DNA from: Rickettsia felis URRWXCal2
GTDB lineage: Bacteria > Pseudomonadota > Alphaproteobacteria > Rickettsiales > Rickettsiaceae
Reading direction: 5' to 3'
Length of the DNA stretch: 64,000 bases
Assembly: GCA_000012145.1 (NCBI GenBank)
Contig: CP000053.1
Location: forward strand, 868,001-932,000
The notes beneath the pieces are model-generated. The model ran no database searches, was not told the origin of the DNA, and saw only the letters and a program-made list of their open reading frames with translations. This document shows, piece after piece, positions 63,129 to 64,000 of the stretch. A program made the translations under genes and the position numbers. Each line of letters opens with the position of its first letter. The stretch's first letter is position 1.

Positions 63129-64000
63129 CTACATATTTATAAATGGGCAAATACTCGATAACCCCTCTTGTCCGCTTAGAGATGGATCATAGTCTCCTCC
63201 TGATGAACAAAATTCTTCTATATGAATCTGAGTATACATAACCCCCATTTTCTCTTCTAATATATGTTGCACATGATTGTTAAAAGAATGAGGACCGCAA
63301 ATTTCATAGGTTTTGCCTTTTAGCATACCTAATAAAAATTCTTCAGCTATTCTACCGGTATGATAATGTATATTATCGTTCTCATTAATATTATTATAAC
63401 TATCTTGAGTATAAAATTTATCATAGTGAATTTCAGTATCGCATATTGCTGCAATATCAGTTAATTTTTTTACAGCTGCATCTAATTGAAATGTGTCACT
63501 GTTTTTATTTTTAGTAGAATGAATAATGTGAATAACGGCAGGAAGCTTAACATTTTCTTCATTTGTTATACTATTAATTCTAGAAATAGAATGACTTTCT
63601 CCTGACCCGCCACTGATCAGAACAAGATCTTTATTGTTTTCTATATCCGATTCAATATATGAAGGATGTACTTTTACTAGCTGATTTTCAGAATCAAATA
63701 GATAATTTGTTACAGTTCCATTAGGATTTTTCTTTATTAGACATTCATAATAATAACCTTCTTCATCATGACCGGTTTTTATAACTGTAAATTCACTGTA
63801 TTTTTCTCCTACTTTAACAGTAATAACTTGCCCATGTTTGTGCGGTATTACTTTTTGTTCATTTTGTCTATAAAATTTTATTCTTGCCGTATTTTTATCA
63901 GCACTTTCTATTTCGATTTTTATTTTATGACTTTCAAAACTCTCTATATTATACTTTTCTTTTAATTCATCGTATTGCTTCTTTTCGGCACTTACAAAAT
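63129..64000 (-). CDS. Flavin/NAD(P)-dependent oxidoreductase (FNR-like), partial
   Basis: The frame is open to the right edge; no start is in the window, so at least 290 residues are seen. The C-terminal half has the FNR-type NAD(P)-binding core: KDLVLISGGSGESHSISRIN (GGSGxxxS), LPAVIHIIHSTKNKNSDTFQ, then CDTEIHYDKFYTQDS, then TYEICGPHSFNNHVQHILEE and VMYTQIHIEEF (CGPxxF and the terminal aromatic region). The N-terminal visible part (IKFYRQNEQKVIPHKHGQVI) is a beta-barrel FAD-binding type. Gene and substrate are unknown. The last residues (CSSGGDYDPSLSGQEG...) extend beyond the usual end. Confidence 0.6.
   Translation of the reverse strand, partial: FVSAEKKQYDELKEKYNIESFESHKIKIEIESADKNTARIKFYRQNEQKVIPHKHGQVITVKVGEKYSEFTVIKTGHDEEGYYYECLIKKNPNGTVTNYLFDSENQLVKVHPSYIESDIENNKDLVLISGGSGESHSISRINSITNEENVKLPAVIHIIHSTKNKNSDTFQLDAAVKKLTDIAAICDTEIHYDKFYTQDSYNNINENDNIHYHTGRIAEEFLLGMLKGKTYEICGPHSFNNHVQHILEEKMGVMYTQIHIEEFCSSGGDYDPSLSGQEGLSSICPFINM

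Overview
The window is about 64 kb of AT-rich chromosome from a Rickettsia, probably a spotted-fever or transitional-group type; I cannot name the species. The evidence is a Tlc nucleotide transporter, rickettsial gene order (trpS ... tlc ... isc ... nuoN2, hemB, priA, dnaB ... infB-nusA-rimP), and more than twenty Rickettsia palindromic elements (RPEs). Several RPEs lie inside reading frames, including an RPE-1-type peptide in hemD. No rRNA, prophage or CRISPR array is present. There are three tRNA genes: Ser(UGA), Arg(CCG) and Gln(UUG).

Layout. At 0-3.3 kb lie accessory debris: the 3' end of an unknown gene, a frameshifted alpha/beta hydrolase bracketed by two copies of a short repeat, and a membrane-anchored Mrr-like nuclease cut by two in-frame stops. 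At 3.3-13.1 kb are trpS, plsC, a host-attachment-family protein, a lone RelB-like antitoxin, a hydrolase, the hemD-inner membrane protein-hemY-like operon, an intact and a decayed LysE exporter, an AmpG-like transporter and a broken DUF1016 nuclease. At 13.3-23 kb are a membrane-anchored GT8 glycosyltransferase, a Tlc nucleotide translocase, a polyprenyl synthase, pepP and an AdiC-like antiporter. At 23-27.7 kb are a wrecked RelE toxin-antitoxin pair and the iron-sulfur operon iscR-second desulfurase-iscS-iscU-iscA, led by a promoter that overlaps a near-consensus type 1 IscR site.

At 28-36.2 kb is the most unusual block: a possible effector-like protein, a DUF1189 membrane protein, a probable group II intron fragment, and a large NACHT-HEAT repeat protein (an NLR-like architecture). 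In this genome that protein is broken by two in-frame stops and three frameshifts. At 36.5-48 kb are nuoN2, a kinase-like protein with a tandemly duplicated tail, hemB, a proline-rich unknown, priA, ubiX, dnaB and an aromatic amino-acid permease. At 48-57.7 kb are a pseudouridine synthase, a 959-residue pentapeptide-repeat protein, rsmD, radA, recO, a ribbon-helix-helix antitoxin with a 30-bp perfect palindrome at its start, tsaB and an acidic helical-repeat protein. At 58-64 kb is the rimP-nusA-infB operon, preceded by a terminator-like leader hairpin, and a partial flavin/NAD(P) oxidoreductase.

Housekeeping genes cover haem synthesis, Fe-S assembly, replication restart, repair, translation and uptake of host metabolites. 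Between them sit candidate host-interaction or defence proteins and toxin-antitoxin remnants, many broken or trimmed at RPE insertions.
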